This document shows, piece after piece, positions 34,176 to 43,804 of a stretch of 64,000 bases of DNA. The position numbers and the translations under genes were made by a program. The notes below the pieces were generated by a model that was not told where the DNA came from, made no database searches, and worked only from the letters and a program-made list of their open reading frames with translations. The stretch is from Bacteroidales bacterium (GTDB taxonomy: Bacteria > Bacteroidota > Bacteroidia > Bacteroidales > GCA-2748055), in NCBI GenBank assembly GCA_023138875.1, contig JAGLOO010000015.1, forward strand, positions 145,923-209,922, written 5' to 3'. Each line of letters opens with the position of its first letter. The first letter of the stretch is position 1.

Positions 34176-35442
34176 TTGCTTCTTTTTGATATTTAGCGAT
34201 GCTTAATGAGATAATAATCAGGTAAATAGAGTACATGCCTATCAGACAGATATTGTAGTATTTAAGATATGACTCAATGGATTGGAATTGTAGAAAAAAC
34301 AATGAGCCAATCACTAGAAATTTCATTAGTTGCCAGATCGAATTTAATTTAACCTTTTGAAGCGCAATTAGTATCTGACCAAATGGTGATATAACAAAAG
34401 TGAAGCAGGTACTTAAAATGAGGCTTTTAGCATACATGCCTGAAGTTCTCCATTCATCTCCAAAAACCCATCCAAAAATGTCTGTTCCCCAGAAATAGAT
34501 TGTAATAAAAAAGGGTATGGTGATTAGAGCGCTGAATGCCAGTAAGCCGATGAAGAGTTTGCTTATTGAAGACCGGTTGTTATATGCAGTTGAGAAACGT
34601 TGTAAGATTACCTGTCCCAATGAAACCCCAATCAAGGCAGTTGGGATCGTAAGCATTCGTTGTGTTAATTCTGCATATCCTACCTCTTCAATGGAAAATT
34701 TGGCAAATATCTGAAATGTAAGAGCACTTAGAATGAATGTGTTTAACAGGTTAGAACCGAAGGCGTATTTTGGGAAATCTGAAAAATTTCTGGCGTTCTT
34801 TTTAATACCCAATAAAAGATCTGCAGGAAGGTGCGTACGCACCTCTTTTCTTAATCTAAGAAATCCAACCAGAGCAGCAGAAAAATTCCCTATTGCCTCA
34901 CCAAGTGGTAAGCCCCAAAAAGATCCGGATAAACCAGATCCTGCCTGAACCAGACCTTCAGTACCCCGACGGTAAATTTTCAGGGTTGATGAAGCTATGA
35001 AGCGCTTCTGCCGGATGAACATAAACTGCGATGCTGTATTGATCATGAAGAATAGTGCTGAAAGAGGAACTAAATAAACGATTAAAGAGTATTTTTTTGG
35101 AATGTTCAGAAGTTCGATTCCCACAGAGTTAAGTATGATCAAAACCAGTTCTGTAACCAGAAACAGTCCAAACCCAAGAATAATAATACCTGTGTAGATC
35201 GTGGCAGAATCGCTTCTTTTTTTACAAAGAATGATAGCTCCCTCATATTTAAAAGAGAAAATAAGGGCCAATATACCCACAGATCTGAAATAGAGGTCAA
35301 ATACTCCAAACTCTTCAACGGTAAATATCCTTTTAAGTAATGGTTGTAACAGGATAGGGATTAGCTGCGCAATAAATGTACCCCCCATCAGGAAGCTCAA
35401 ATCTTTGAATATGTCCCTTTTTAAGAAGTGAAGCGGATTCAT
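34159..35442 (-). CDS. Polysaccharide repeat-unit flippase (Wzx-like, MOP superfamily)
   Basis: A 427-residue protein with about 12 membrane segments. The N-terminus FLKRDIFKDLSFLMGGTFIAQLIPILLQPLLKRIFTVEEFG is the usual opening of oligosaccharide flippases, and the central AGSGLSGSFWGLPLGEAIGN region also fits. It turns lipid-linked repeat units to the periplasmic side. It is upstream of wzy in the same overlapping gene set. Confidence 0.88.
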   Translation of the reverse strand: MNPLHFLKRDIFKDLSFLMGGTFIAQLIPILLQPLLKRIFTVEEFGVFDLYFRSVGILALIFSFKYEGAIILCKKRSDSATIYTGIIILGFGLFLVTELVLIILNSVGIELLNIPKKYSLIVYLVPLSALFFMINTASQFMFIRQKRFIASSTLKIYRRGTEGLVQAGSGLSGSFWGLPLGEAIGNFSAALVGFLRLRKEVRTHLPADLLLGIKKNARNFSDFPKYAFGSNLLNTFILSALTFQIFAKFSIEEVGYAELTQRMLTIPTALIGVSLGQVILQRFSTAYNNRSSISKLFIGLLAFSALITIPFFITIYFWGTDIFGWVFGDEWRTSGMYAKSLILSTCFTFVISPFGQILIALQKVKLNSIWQLMKFLVIGSLFFLQFQSIESYLKYYNICLIGMYSIYLIIISLSIAKYQKEANETIH

Positions 35443-35499
35443 GAAAATGTGCTAGAACAAACAGCGCATAGCGGGGTTAGGGTTGACTCATTATCGATT

Positions 35500-36468
35500 T
35501 CAAGGAATCCAGATTTTTTTTCTGTATGTTACAATTACTGCGAGCAGTAGTGCTAGTCCCAGATAGTACCAGATCAATCTTTTAGCGTATCGAATGGTTC
35601 CGTTACCAGGTTCAACTGGTACTGTAAATCCTTCCAATATGGTAACTACATCATTATAGATGTTTAAATCTCTTTCACATTCCTGTTTCAATTCCAGCAG
35701 TTTAAACATATCATGATGATAGATCCTTACGATCTTTTCAGAAGTAAAAACGATCTGCCCCTCTTTCTGTCTTATATCATCCGTATTTGTATAATACTCT
35801 CTTTTCTGCAGACTGTCGAGTTTCTCAATTTCATATTGTGTCTGATTTAGCTGTGCTTCCAGATCCGATAGTCGCTGTTTGTTGAGGGCTTTGAAAAATG
35901 GGTTTGCTTCCAGGTAGTGTAACAGACCTCCCTCCATTTTCATAAGAATATTGGGATCATATACCGCTGCACGAACAACAAAGACAGAATCGATCTTCAC
36001 TATAGAAGTGTCGGATAGAAATTTGCCTTCTGTATCAATGCCGTCAAAAATACCATCGCCACCAATATCATAATACCAGAAAGTTTCAAGTCCTTTAATT
36101 GCGCTAGCATCCTCCAAACTTAGATTAAGTTCGTTTGAAAGGGTGGCATAGTTGCGGGTGTTGGCATAATCCCCCAGTTTATCAAGGCTGAACATGATTG
36201 GCTGATTACGGGTAGCATTAGATCTCAGGATCAGATCGGAACAATAGTATGAATCTGAGATATTATTCAAGATCAGTGCTGATATCACCGTTAACAATGC
36301 TGCGACGACCAGATAGTACCACTTTCGAAGTAGAAATATCAGGACAGATCCAATGACATTGATAAGTTTCAGGATTGCTTTCTTCATAAACTCACCCATC
36401 TTTAGGAACAATTTATAGAGGTCAATCTCATCTTGATTTGGGCTATTTTTATTTGAATCAGTGGTCAT
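35500..36468 (-). CDS. Chain-length determinant (Wzz-like) protein
   Basis: A 322-residue protein with two membrane segments flanking a periplasmic domain: about residues 48-67 (VVAALLTVISALILNNI) and 299-316 (LIWYYLGLALLLAVIVT). The periplasmic part is rich in helix with a coiled-coil stretch (LSDLEAQLNQTQYEIEKLDS). No C-terminal tyrosine kinase domain follows, so it is a Wzz-type polysaccharide co-polymerase rather than a Wzc. It sets the length of the polymer. An upstream A-rich stretch (36492-36499) reads TATTTTTG on the minus strand and may be a -7 element. Confidence 0.75.
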   Translation of the reverse strand: MTTDSNKNSPNQDEIDLYKLFLKMGEFMKKAILKLINVIGSVLIFLLRKWYYLVVAALLTVISALILNNISDSYYCSDLILRSNATRNQPIMFSLDKLGDYANTRNYATLSNELNLSLEDASAIKGLETFWYYDIGGDGIFDGIDTEGKFLSDTSIVKIDSVFVVRAAVYDPNILMKMEGGLLHYLEANPFFKALNKQRLSDLEAQLNQTQYEIEKLDSLQKREYYTNTDDIRQKEGQIVFTSEKIVRIYHHDMFKLLELKQECERDLNIYNDVVTILEGFTVPVEPGNGTIRYAKRLIWYYLGLALLLAVIVTYRKKIWIP

Positions 36469-36504
36469 ATTGAAAGAATCGAAGTAAGATGCAAAAATAA
36501 CTAA

Positions 36505-37623
36505 TTAAAGGGAGTTCGAAAAGGTTTTTTCACTGCGTATTTGATTTCGCCTTTTTAGGTAAACAGGTATATAGGATGACGCAGCTGCTAATACCAGGAT
36601 AATCACGATTAATAACTCTGTGTTAATATTCCTGAAAATGAGTGCAATGGCAATAAATATCACATTAACTGATAAAATAATGGCAGTTGCCTTTATATGG
36701 GACCCACTTAAATCAAGTAACCTGTGATGAATATGTGTTCTGTCTGCTTCAAATGGAGATTTACCTCTAAGAATACGTAGAATAAATACCCGTGCTGTAT
36801 CAAAAACAGGAATAATAAGAACACTAAGTAAAATTGCGGGGGCAGATTGACTTTCATTAAAGAATAGACTACTATTCTCATAATTCAGAAACCTGACTAC
36901 AAAAATGGCGAGAAGTAAACCAATTAACATTGCACCGGTATCTCCGAGAAATATCTTATTCTTCTCGCTGAAAACATTAAAATAGAAAAAGGTAAGCAGG
37001 GAGGATGAAAGTATAAAAGTCATGATTGCATATGCCAGGTGGTTATCCCTCAGGAACACGATACCAAAGAAAACTGAAGTTAAAATACCAATACCCGATG
37101 CAAGGCCGTCAATTCCGTCAATCAGATTGAAGCTGTTTATAAGTGCCAGAGCTATAATAAATGTTATTACAAGGCTTAAACCGTAGGATAGTTCATTTAT
37201 TCCGAAAAGTCCATGTAGAGATGTAAGATGAAAATCACCCGGGACCAGAATAAATAGGATGGCAACTGTTTGACCGATAAACTTCTTATAAGCAATCATG
37301 GGGTAAAAATCATCCTTCAATCCAACAAAAAAGATGATGATCATTGCAGCGATAATGTATTTCAACTCATGTGCAGTGGCTATTCCGGTAAATAATATCG
37401 ATGATATGATAACACCGGCAAAAATCGCTACTCCCCCAAGGTTTGGAGTTGGATTGGTATGAGATGTCCGGCCATTGGGATTGGCCATCAGGCCTCTTAT
37501 TTTTGCCACCCTTACAATAGAAGGGATTGCAATAAATGTGACCATGAAAGAGAATAGAACTGATATTCCGATCAGGACATAAGGGGGCAGAAAAACCTCA
37601 TAGAATTCAGTATTATATAGCAT
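36505..37623 (-). CDS. MraY/WecA-type undecaprenyl-phosphate sugar-1-phosphate transferase (copy 2)
   Basis: A 372-residue membrane protein very like the one at 24792-25937, with the same order of motifs: RTSHTNPTPNLGGVAIFAG, GLKDDF, NSFNLIDGIDGLASGIGIL, IFLGDTGAMLIGLLL and ADRTHIHHRLLDLSGSH. It starts the lipid-linked repeat unit of the adjacent wzz-wzx-wzy cluster and is the first intact gene of that cluster. It is AT-richer than copy 1. All motif residues needed for activity appear intact. Confidence 0.9.
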   Translation of the reverse strand: MLYNTEFYEVFLPPYVLIGISVLFSFMVTFIAIPSIVRVAKIRGLMANPNGRTSHTNPTPNLGGVAIFAGVIISSILFTGIATAHELKYIIAAMIIIFFVGLKDDFYPMIAYKKFIGQTVAILFILVPGDFHLTSLHGLFGINELSYGLSLVITFIIALALINSFNLIDGIDGLASGIGILTSVFFGIVFLRDNHLAYAIMTFILSSSLLTFFYFNVFSEKNKIFLGDTGAMLIGLLLAIFVVRFLNYENSSLFFNESQSAPAILLSVLIIPVFDTARVFILRILRGKSPFEADRTHIHHRLLDLSGSHIKATAIILSVNVIFIAIALIFRNINTELLIVIILVLAAASSYIPVYLKRRNQIRSEKTFSNSL

Positions 37624-37899
37624 AATGGTTGATTTCCCGTATCGTTGGCTGCATAGAAGTAGTAGATATTTCAGTTCAGTTTTTTTATTCTATCAACTGA
37701 TCTTGAAGATTAGTGTCGCAATACTGTTTACTCAACCTAAGTTTATATATCAGTTTTCCCATAATCATGATGTTCTTAATCATAGATGATTTCTTTGTAA
37801 TATCGGTTGCGTTGAAGTATTTCCGCCTGCTGCGTGACCAAGGGACCGAGTTATACAGAGAGTTTGTTGCTCCTGTAGTAACGCTTGTAATGTGAAGCA

Positions 37900-38016
37900 A
37901 ATTCTCTTTGCATAAATTTCAGTCGTTTGGACAGATACATGTCCAAGAATACCCCTTGTATATACCAGATTCACTCCAGCCTGCAGTAAATGCATTGATT
38001 TCGAATGGTAGACACC
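37900..38016 (-). pseudogene. Tyrosine recombinase C-terminal fragment
   Basis: Within the reading frame that continues from the third WecA-like copy, the residues YHSKSMHLLQAGVNLVYTRG, then ILGHVSVQTTEIYAK form the C-terminal catalytic block of phage/IS-type tyrosine recombinases (HxLR...LGH...TxxYA, nucleophile Tyr in TEIYA). The first catalytic Arg region and the rest of the protein are missing, and the frame becomes meaningless after the Tyr. DNA between 37624 and 37900 holds nothing recognisable. Confidence 0.7.
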
Positions 38017-38971
38017 CTGGTAAATAATTACACAAATTTTACTAATATCAACATTTCGTTTGGTTTTACGATTTACTAAGAATACTGGTATATAGGAAAA
38101 AACCGATGCCATAACAAGAATAATAATTATGAGAATATCGTTTTTTACTCCATTAAAGATCAGTACAAAAATAATGAACAGGATATTTACAATTATAACT
38201 CTCAAAGCATCAAATACAGGTACTATTAAAATATAAAGCGCGATTGCTGAAGTTGAAGAAATACTCAATATCTCTGTTGTATTATTCTCAAATTCTATAA
38301 ACTTTACAACAAAAACAGTCACAAAAAATCCTATTATCATAGATCCGGTATCACCAAGAAAAATCTTATTGCTTTTGCTAAATACAGCATATGCTATATG
38401 TTTTGACATTACAAACCAGATTCCGAATGACAATGAACAAATTATCCCGACTCCCGAAGCCAGACCATCAATTAGATTAAAACTATTGATCAGTGCCATA
38501 AACACTATTGAACTTAAGATTACGCTTGCTATATCCAATTTCTCCAATACCAAAAAAGCCGTGCATATTGGCAATCCGAATATCTCCAAACACGACAACA
38601 ATGAGCGTAGCTAAAAATTGACCGGACAGTTTAGATATTGGCTTCACATATAAAATATCATCTTTAAGTCCCAAATAAAAGAGGACTATCATGCCAGCGA
38701 TAATATACTTCAGTTCATGTGTTAATGCGATACCGGAAAATAAAACTGAAGATATAATTACACCTGAGAAGATAGCTACACCTCCAAGATTTGGTGTTGG
38801 CAGGTGATGAGATGTTCTTCCATTTGGATTATCATATAGTCCCTTCAGCTTGGAGATCCTGACTATTATTGGAATACTGAACAGTGTAATCAATAATGAT
38901 ACAAGAAACCCAGATATGATAAGAAGCCACTCAGGCACGAAAATTTCTATTATATCTACTGTGAAATTCAA
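38017..38971 (-). pseudogene. Third MraY/WecA-type transferase copy, frameshifted and with deletions
   Basis: The 5' half (38483-38971) encodes a good N-terminus (NGRTSHHLPTPNLGGVAIFSG, GLKDDILYVKP, HGFFGIGEIGYSK). Near 38540 the frame is lost and continues in another (37780-38601) with MALINSFNLIDG, LASGVGIIC, KIFLGDTGSMIIGFF. Compared with copies 1 and 2 it lacks two residues of DGIDG, a whole membrane segment after HIAYAVF, and the ADRxHIHH loop. Several independent lesions show that this copy is dead. Its end is fused to a tyrosine recombinase fragment. Confidence 0.85.
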
Positions 38972-39165
38972 TATCTGATTTTTGTAGATTTTTCTTCGGA
39001 CTATCTTATTAACACATACTTCACAAATTCATCCCAGTCAGGTGCAAATTCCCGTGTTTGTGAGCAGTCTGTTTGTAAAGATCGTCAAAAAGAACAGGTC
39101 AAAAGTTATCTGTTTTGTTAAGTGGTGTTTTGTTGAATTCCATAATTTAAAGATAGGTAATTATT
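38972..39165. other. Intergenic stretch without recognised gene
   Basis: AT-rich DNA between the dead transferase copy and the IS66 remnant. No convincing ORF or RNA. Confidence 0.4.
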
Positions 39166-39173
39166 GTAAATAC

Positions 39174-40023
39174 GTAACTGTTTAGCTGCTACTCAAAAAT
39201 AAGAGAAATTCGGTGGTTATCAACAAATAGTGAACTGGTTTTACTTTCTGTTTTACCAGGATCTCCAGAATCAAGTGGTATCAATATTTTCACGGTATAT
39301 TCAGCCTCTCAGCAATGCTACAAAAGGCTTAAAGAGACAATAGAGATTATCAAATCAAAAATCATTGAGGCGATTACAGCCCATGCCGATGAAACCGGGA
39401 TGCGGGTAGAGGAAAGACTACGCTGGCTGCATGTGGCAACTACAGAGTTGTACACCTACCTTTTCGTATATGAGAAACGAGGGAAACTGGCATTAGAAAG
39501 CGAGCAATCCATTCTGGATGAGCTTACCGGATGGCTGGTCCATGATTGCTGGAGCATCTATTTCAACTTCAAGGGAATGCATCATGCACTTTGCGGGGCA
39601 CATATCCTCAGAGAGTTGGAAGGTCTGATAGAAAATGAACAAAGTAAGTGGGCCAGGGTTTTATAACCTTCCTGATGCATGTGTTTGAGATGCCCCTTGA
39701 GGAAAGGATCAGACGACGGCAGCAAATTGAAGCCAGGTATACCATGATCTGTGGTATGGGAGAAAGTTGCTGTACTTGCATTCGCTTTCAACGAAGAAGT
39801 GCCTTTTATCAATAAGCTGGCTGAAAGAGATCTCAGACCAGCTAAGGTCAAACTGAAAGTATCCAATTGCTTTCGTTCTTTCGAAGGAGCAGAAATATAT
39901 GCCAGGATCGCAGGCTTTGTTTCAACGGCCCGCAAGAACAACCGGAACGTCTATTCCGAATTATACTCTACCTTTAGTGGACACAACTTCATTACACGGT
40001 AGCATACCCTGGTAAACAGTTAC
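39174..40023 (+). mobile_element. IS66 family remnant with terminal repeats and 8-bp target duplication
   Basis: The inner ends GTAACTGTTTA (39174-39184) and TAAACAGTTAC (40013-40023) are perfect 11-bp terminal inverted repeats. They are flanked by direct repeats GTAAATAC at 39166-39173 and 40024-40031, an 8-bp target duplication as is usual for IS66. The element is about 850 bp, far below the about 2.5 kb of complete IS66 elements, and holds only pieces of the large transposase gene. So it inserted as a whole and then lost most of its inside. Confidence 0.85.
39250..40002 (+). pseudogene. IS66 transposase (TnpC) remnant
   Basis: One frame (from about 39250 to 39666) encodes the DDE domain centre, with AHADETGMRV and then HDCWSIYFNFKGMHHALCGAHILRELEGL. 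After the stop and a gap, another frame (39751-40002) encodes the end, with VPFINKLAERDLRPAKVKLK and NCFRSFEGAEIYARIAGFVS...RKNNRNVYSEL...FSGHNFI. The helix region between them and the N-terminal half are lost. It cannot give a working transposase. Confidence 0.85.
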
Positions 40024-40265
40024 GTAAATACTACATAAACTGGCCCATAAAAATCGGCTCAATTGCAAGAATATGCATCTGATTGTGAATACGAGGGTAT
40101 CATAAGTGAATCCTGTGAGCGCATTACTTGTGCCTTTATCTTGTTCAGTTCACTCTGAATATTGTCACCCAATTCATCAGCATTGACCATTTTAACCTCT
40201 GTTTTGGTCAATGTATAATTAGTTGGTATATTGAGAGTGCTACCCTGTAGGTAAAAGATTGAATA

Positions 40266-41954
40266 ATGATTGAGAAAAAAGAAGATGCCAGAGAGAAGAG
40301 AAGCATGAACTTCATCGAATCCATCGTGGAGGAGGATTTGAGACAGGGAAGAGATGATGGCAGGGTGCATACGAGGTTCCCTCCGGAACCTAATGGCTAC
40401 CTGCATATAGGGCATGCAAAAGCCATTTGTCTTGATTTTGGAATTGCTGAGAAATACAGGGGAAAGTGCAACCTCAGGTTCGATGATACCAATCCCACCA
40501 AAGAGGATGTGGAGTATGTGGATTCTATCAAAGAGGATATCAGGTGGCTTGGATTTGACTGGGAAGAGCGGGAGTACTATGCTTCCGACTATTTCGGACA
40601 GCTGTATGATTTTGCGGTTGATCTGATCAAAAAGGGACTGGCTTATGTGGATGACCAGTCATCAGAAGAGATAGCAAGTCAGAAAGGGACACCTACGGAG
40701 CCGGGAATACCCAGTCCTTTCAGAGACCGTCCTATAGATGAAAACCTGGATCTTTTTCAGAGGATGAATACCGGTGAATTCCCCGAAGGTTCAAGAGTGC
40801 TGAGGGCTAAAATCGATATGGCTTCCCCCAACATGCATATGCGTGATCCTGTGATCTACCGCATCCTGTATCATCCACACCACCGTACCGGTAGCACCTG
40901 GAAGGTGTATCCCATGTATGATTTTGCCCACGGGCAATCGGACTATTTTGAAGGAGTAACACACTCCCTCTGTACCCTTGAATTTGAGGTGCACCGACCG
41001 TTGTATGACTGGCTTGTGGAACACCTGAGGGCTGATGATTACAGGCCCAGGCAAACTGAATTCAACAGGCTGAATCTGAGTTATACAGTGCTGAGTAAAC
41101 GCATGTTGCTGGAGCTGGTTGAAAAGGAACACGTAAATGGATGGGACGATCCGAGGATGCCTACCCTGACCGGATTACGCAGAAGGGGTTACACCCCGGA
41201 GTCCATCCGGAACTTCAATGACAGCATTGGGTATACCAAGGTCATGGCCAACAATGATGTTGGACTGCTTGAGTTTGCGGTCAGGGAAGACCTCAACAAA
41301 AGAGCCCCAAGGGTGATGGCCGTGCTGAATCCCCTGAAGTTGATCATTACCAATTACCCTGAGAATACAACAGAAGAGATGGAGACCATCAACAACCCGG
41401 AAGATGAATCGATGGGAAGCCGAAAAATTCCTTTTTCAAGGGAGATTTATATAGAAAGGGAGGATTTTATGGAAGATCCCCCCAGGAAATTCTTCCGCCT
41501 TGGTCCGGGCAGGGAGGTCAGATTGAAGTCAGCCTACATCATTAAGTGCGAGGATTATAAAAAGGATAAGGATGGGAACATCGTGGAGGTATGCTGTACT
41601 TACGATGAAACCACGCGCAGTGGGGGCCCGGAAGCAAACCGGAAGGTAAAGGGAACATTGCACTGGGTCTCGGCCAAGCATGCAGTTGAGGCCGAGGTGA
41701 GGCTTTATGACAGGCTGTTTAGCGATCCGGAGCCTGCCGGCCATAAGGATAAAAAACCAGCCGATTTTCTTAATCCCGGTTCCCTGAGGGTGATCACCGG
41801 GTATGTGGAGCCTTCCTTGAAAGAAGCCAAATCACTGGACCATTTTCAGTTTCAGCGACTGGGTTATTTTAATGTGGATCCCGATTCCAGCTCTGGAAAA
41901 CTTGTTTTCAACAGGACCGTATCATTGCGGGACAACTGGGCGAAGAAAGGGTAA
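40266..41954 (+). CDS. glnS: Glutaminyl-tRNA synthetase
   Basis: A 562-residue class I synthetase charging tRNA-Gln. Motifs are [22 protein letters not shown] (HIGH), [13 protein letters not shown], and the KMSKS-type loop [13 protein letters not shown], followed by [16 protein letters not shown]. The C-terminal beta-barrel anticodon-binding domains are complete ([18 protein letters not shown], and [15 protein letters not shown]). The length fits the bacterial enzyme. A second in-frame ATG (40305, [12 protein letters not shown]) is also a plausible start. It lies outside the decayed region and is intact. Confidence 0.95.
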   Translation: MIEKKEDAREKRSMNFIESIVEEDLRQGRDDGRVHTRFPPEPNGYLHIGHAKAICLDFGIAEKYRGKCNLRFDDTNPTKEDVEYVDSIKEDIRWLGFDWEEREYYASDYFGQLYDFAVDLIKKGLAYVDDQSSEEIASQKGTPTEPGIPSPFRDRPIDENLDLFQRMNTGEFPEGSRVLRAKIDMASPNMHMRDPVIYRILYHPHHRTGSTWKVYPMYDFAHGQSDYFEGVTHSLCTLEFEVHRPLYDWLVEHLRADDYRPRQTEFNRLNLSYTVLSKRMLLELVEKEHVNGWDDPRMPTLTGLRRRGYTPESIRNFNDSIGYTKVMANNDVGLLEFAVREDLNKRAPRVMAVLNPLKLIITNYPENTTEEMETINNPEDESMGSRKIPFSREIYIEREDFMEDPPRKFFRLGPGREVRLKSAYIIKCEDYKKDKDGNIVEVCCTYDETTRSGGPEANRKVKGTLHWVSAKHAVEAEVRLYDRLFSDPEPAGHKDKKPADFLNPGSLRVITGYVEPSLKEAKSLDHFQFQRLGYFNVDPDSSSGKLVFNRTVSLRDNWAKKG

Positions 41955-41983
41955 AAAAATCCCGCCGAAGCGGAAGAGTGATC

Positions 41984-42757
41984 TTACATGTCAGCATCAA
42001 ACTGTTTCTTTACTTTTTCAGTTACATCATAGTAGAGTTCCCAGTAATCCTCCGACTTCACCCAGACCCTCAACTTCAGGTTCACAGAACTGAAAGTCAG
42101 TGATTCCACCATTACTTCAGGAGGATTATCCACCTTCAATACCCGCTCATTATCCTGGGCTATTTTTAACAGGATGCCTTTGGCTTTATCAATATCATCA
42201 TTACTTCCGATCCCAAATGTGAAATCGATTCTGCGTGTGGGCTGAGTTGAATAATTTTTCAGCACTCCGGTGGCAAGTGGCGAGTTTGGAATAACCACGG
42301 TTGAATTGTCGGGAGTAGTAAGTATTGTCTGGAAAATCTGGATCTCTTTCACAGTGCCTGTATATCCCTTTGCCTCGATAAAGTGTCCCACTTCATATGG
42401 TTTAAAGAGAAGGATCATGACACCCCCGGCAAAATTCTGAAGTGTGCCCTGAAGCGCAAGTCCCACGGCCAGACTGGCTGCACCAAGTACTGCAATGAAA
42501 GAGGTCATTTGTATTCCGACCATACCCATCACACTGATTACCAGCATGATCTTCAGCAAAATGTTGGTCAGGGATCTGAGAAACGGGATCAATGACTCAT
42601 TGACATTACTCCTTCGCATCATTTTTATCATGCCCCTTGTTATCCACCTGATCACAATAAGACCGAGGATAAGGACGACAAGGGCCAGAATGAATTTCAT
42701 GCCATATTGAACTGCAAGATCATAGTTTTTTTGTAGTGTGTCTTGAAATTTTTCCAT
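41984..42757 (-). CDS. Small-conductance mechanosensitive channel (MscS family)
   Basis: A 257-residue inner-membrane channel that releases solutes on osmotic downshock. Three hydrophobic segments lie at about residues 17-38, 57-80 and 85-110; the pore helix is GAASLAVGLALQGTLQNFAGGVMILLFKPYEVG, the hallmark of MscS. The beta domain begins EAKGYTGTVKEIQIFQTILTTPDN and NSPLATGVLKNYS. The length is close to E. coli MscS (286). It is transcribed alone, convergent with glnS. Confidence 0.93.
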   Translation of the reverse strand: MEKFQDTLQKNYDLAVQYGMKFILALVVLILGLIVIRWITRGMIKMMRRSNVNESLIPFLRSLTNILLKIMLVISVMGMVGIQMTSFIAVLGAASLAVGLALQGTLQNFAGGVMILLFKPYEVGHFIEAKGYTGTVKEIQIFQTILTTPDNSTVVIPNSPLATGVLKNYSTQPTRRIDFTFGIGSNDDIDKAKGILLKIAQDNERVLKVDNPPEVMVESLTFSSVNLKLRVWVKSEDYWELYYDVTEKVKKQFDADM

Positions 42758-42874
42758 GTGTTATAATATTAGGGTTTACATCGATAACCAGTTCCCATGT
42801 TTTTTGTTGAGATTTCACTGTTTTTTTTAGTCAAAACAATTGGAATTGTGAACGAAACAGAGAAATCTCAAAAG

Positions 42875-42903
42875 AAAAAACCCCGACCAATTGGGATCGG
42901 GGC
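42875..42903 (-). terminator. Rho-independent terminator of the T9SS protein gene
   Basis: CCCCGA (42881-42886) and TCGGGG (42897-42902) form a GC-rich stem with an inner palindrome; read on the minus strand it ends in a run of six T. It lies about 25 bases after the stop of the minus-strand gene at 42927. Confidence 0.8.
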
Positions 42904-42926
42904 TTCCAAGAATAGAGTCGGGCTAA

Positions 42927-43709
42927 TTATTCTTTGACAAACTTGGAACTTACCATTCCGTCAGCCGTTTCAAGTATGATGAAATAAAGACCTGTTTCAA
43001 GATCCGAAACTTCGATTACCTCATGGTCGGTTGTCTGAAATTCAAATGACCTCACGGTTTGTCCCAGCACATTTGAAATGGTTACACTGCTCATATCAGA
43101 ATACCGAATTGTGATCAATTCAGTAGCCGGATTGGGATAAACACTGATATCGGCCACCTTCATAACTCCTACTGAAGTTGTACCGGCCCAACCAATGTTG
43201 TCGATGTAGCATGTGGATCCTGCTGTCCGGGGATCAGGGAAATCCGGGAAGAAAACCAAACGTGGGTGGGTAGTTCCTATTGCGGCTGTAAAGTCGAATG
43301 TTAGCAACTCCCATTCATTGGTTTTTGTATTCGGGACCTTCACTTCGACTGCATCACCACCACCTTCAACTTTCAAACCGCAGTCACTGATCACATCCTT
43401 ATATACCATCATTTCCAGGGTATATTTCTCAGCAGTAAATCCTAAGGAGCCATACGCCTCTGACCAGGCTCCTGCCCATGGATCAGCATTGTCCAGAACA
43501 GTGAATTTCAGGCTGTTGTCTGAAGTGTTGATCCCGTCCTTAGCAGGATTTTCTGCCAGACCTAAATTTTCAGCTGAATCATCTGCATTTGCAAACTGAA
43601 CCCAGGCAGTATCCTCCTCCGGAGTTTCAAAATCGGCAGGTAATTCGTACTGGGCGTATACACCCATGCTGAAAAAAGCGAGTAATAAAAGCGTAATAGT
43701 TGTTTTCAT
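42927..43709 (-). CDS. Secreted carbohydrate-binding-like protein with T9SS sorting domain
   Basis: A 260-residue protein with signal peptide (MKTTITLLLLAFFSMGVYAQ), a beta-sandwich region at about residues 20-175 (YELPADFETPEEDTAWVQF...CYIDNIGWAG, resembling family CBM/discoidin-like domains), and a C-terminal type A sorting domain at about 180-260 (ISVYPNPATELITIRYSDMS...LETGLYFIILETADGMVSSKFVKE). It is exported by Sec and then by the type IX system to the cell surface. It sits next to the beta-glucan locus and may bind its substrate, but it is separated by about 95 bases and has its own terminator. Confidence 0.85.
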   Translation of the reverse strand: MKTTITLLLLAFFSMGVYAQYELPADFETPEEDTAWVQFANADDSAENLGLAENPAKDGINTSDNSLKFTVLDNADPWAGAWSEAYGSLGFTAEKYTLEMMVYKDVISDCGLKVEGGGDAVEVKVPNTKTNEWELLTFDFTAAIGTTHPRLVFFPDFPDPRTAGSTCYIDNIGWAGTTSVGVMKVADISVYPNPATELITIRYSDMSSVTISNVLGQTVRSFEFQTTDHEVIEVSDLETGLYFIILETADGMVSSKFVKE

Positions 43710-43804
43710 AATTTACATTTTAAGTTAATAATCAAATGGTTAATGATAGAATCCAATTCAGGATGTTAAATTTGACCTCCTTTTCTTATTTTACAGGTTA
43801 GTAT

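Noticed and set aside
37685..37900. A 71-residue minus-strand frame after the recombinase fragment
   Set aside because: No start signal or family likeness; it is decayed DNA following the recombinase tail.
40059..40415. A 118-residue minus-strand frame before glnS
   Set aside because: Half of it is antisense to glnS. The part at 40059-40260 reads plausibly (NADELGDNIQSELNKIKAQV) but matches nothing I know, so it is not listed as a gene.
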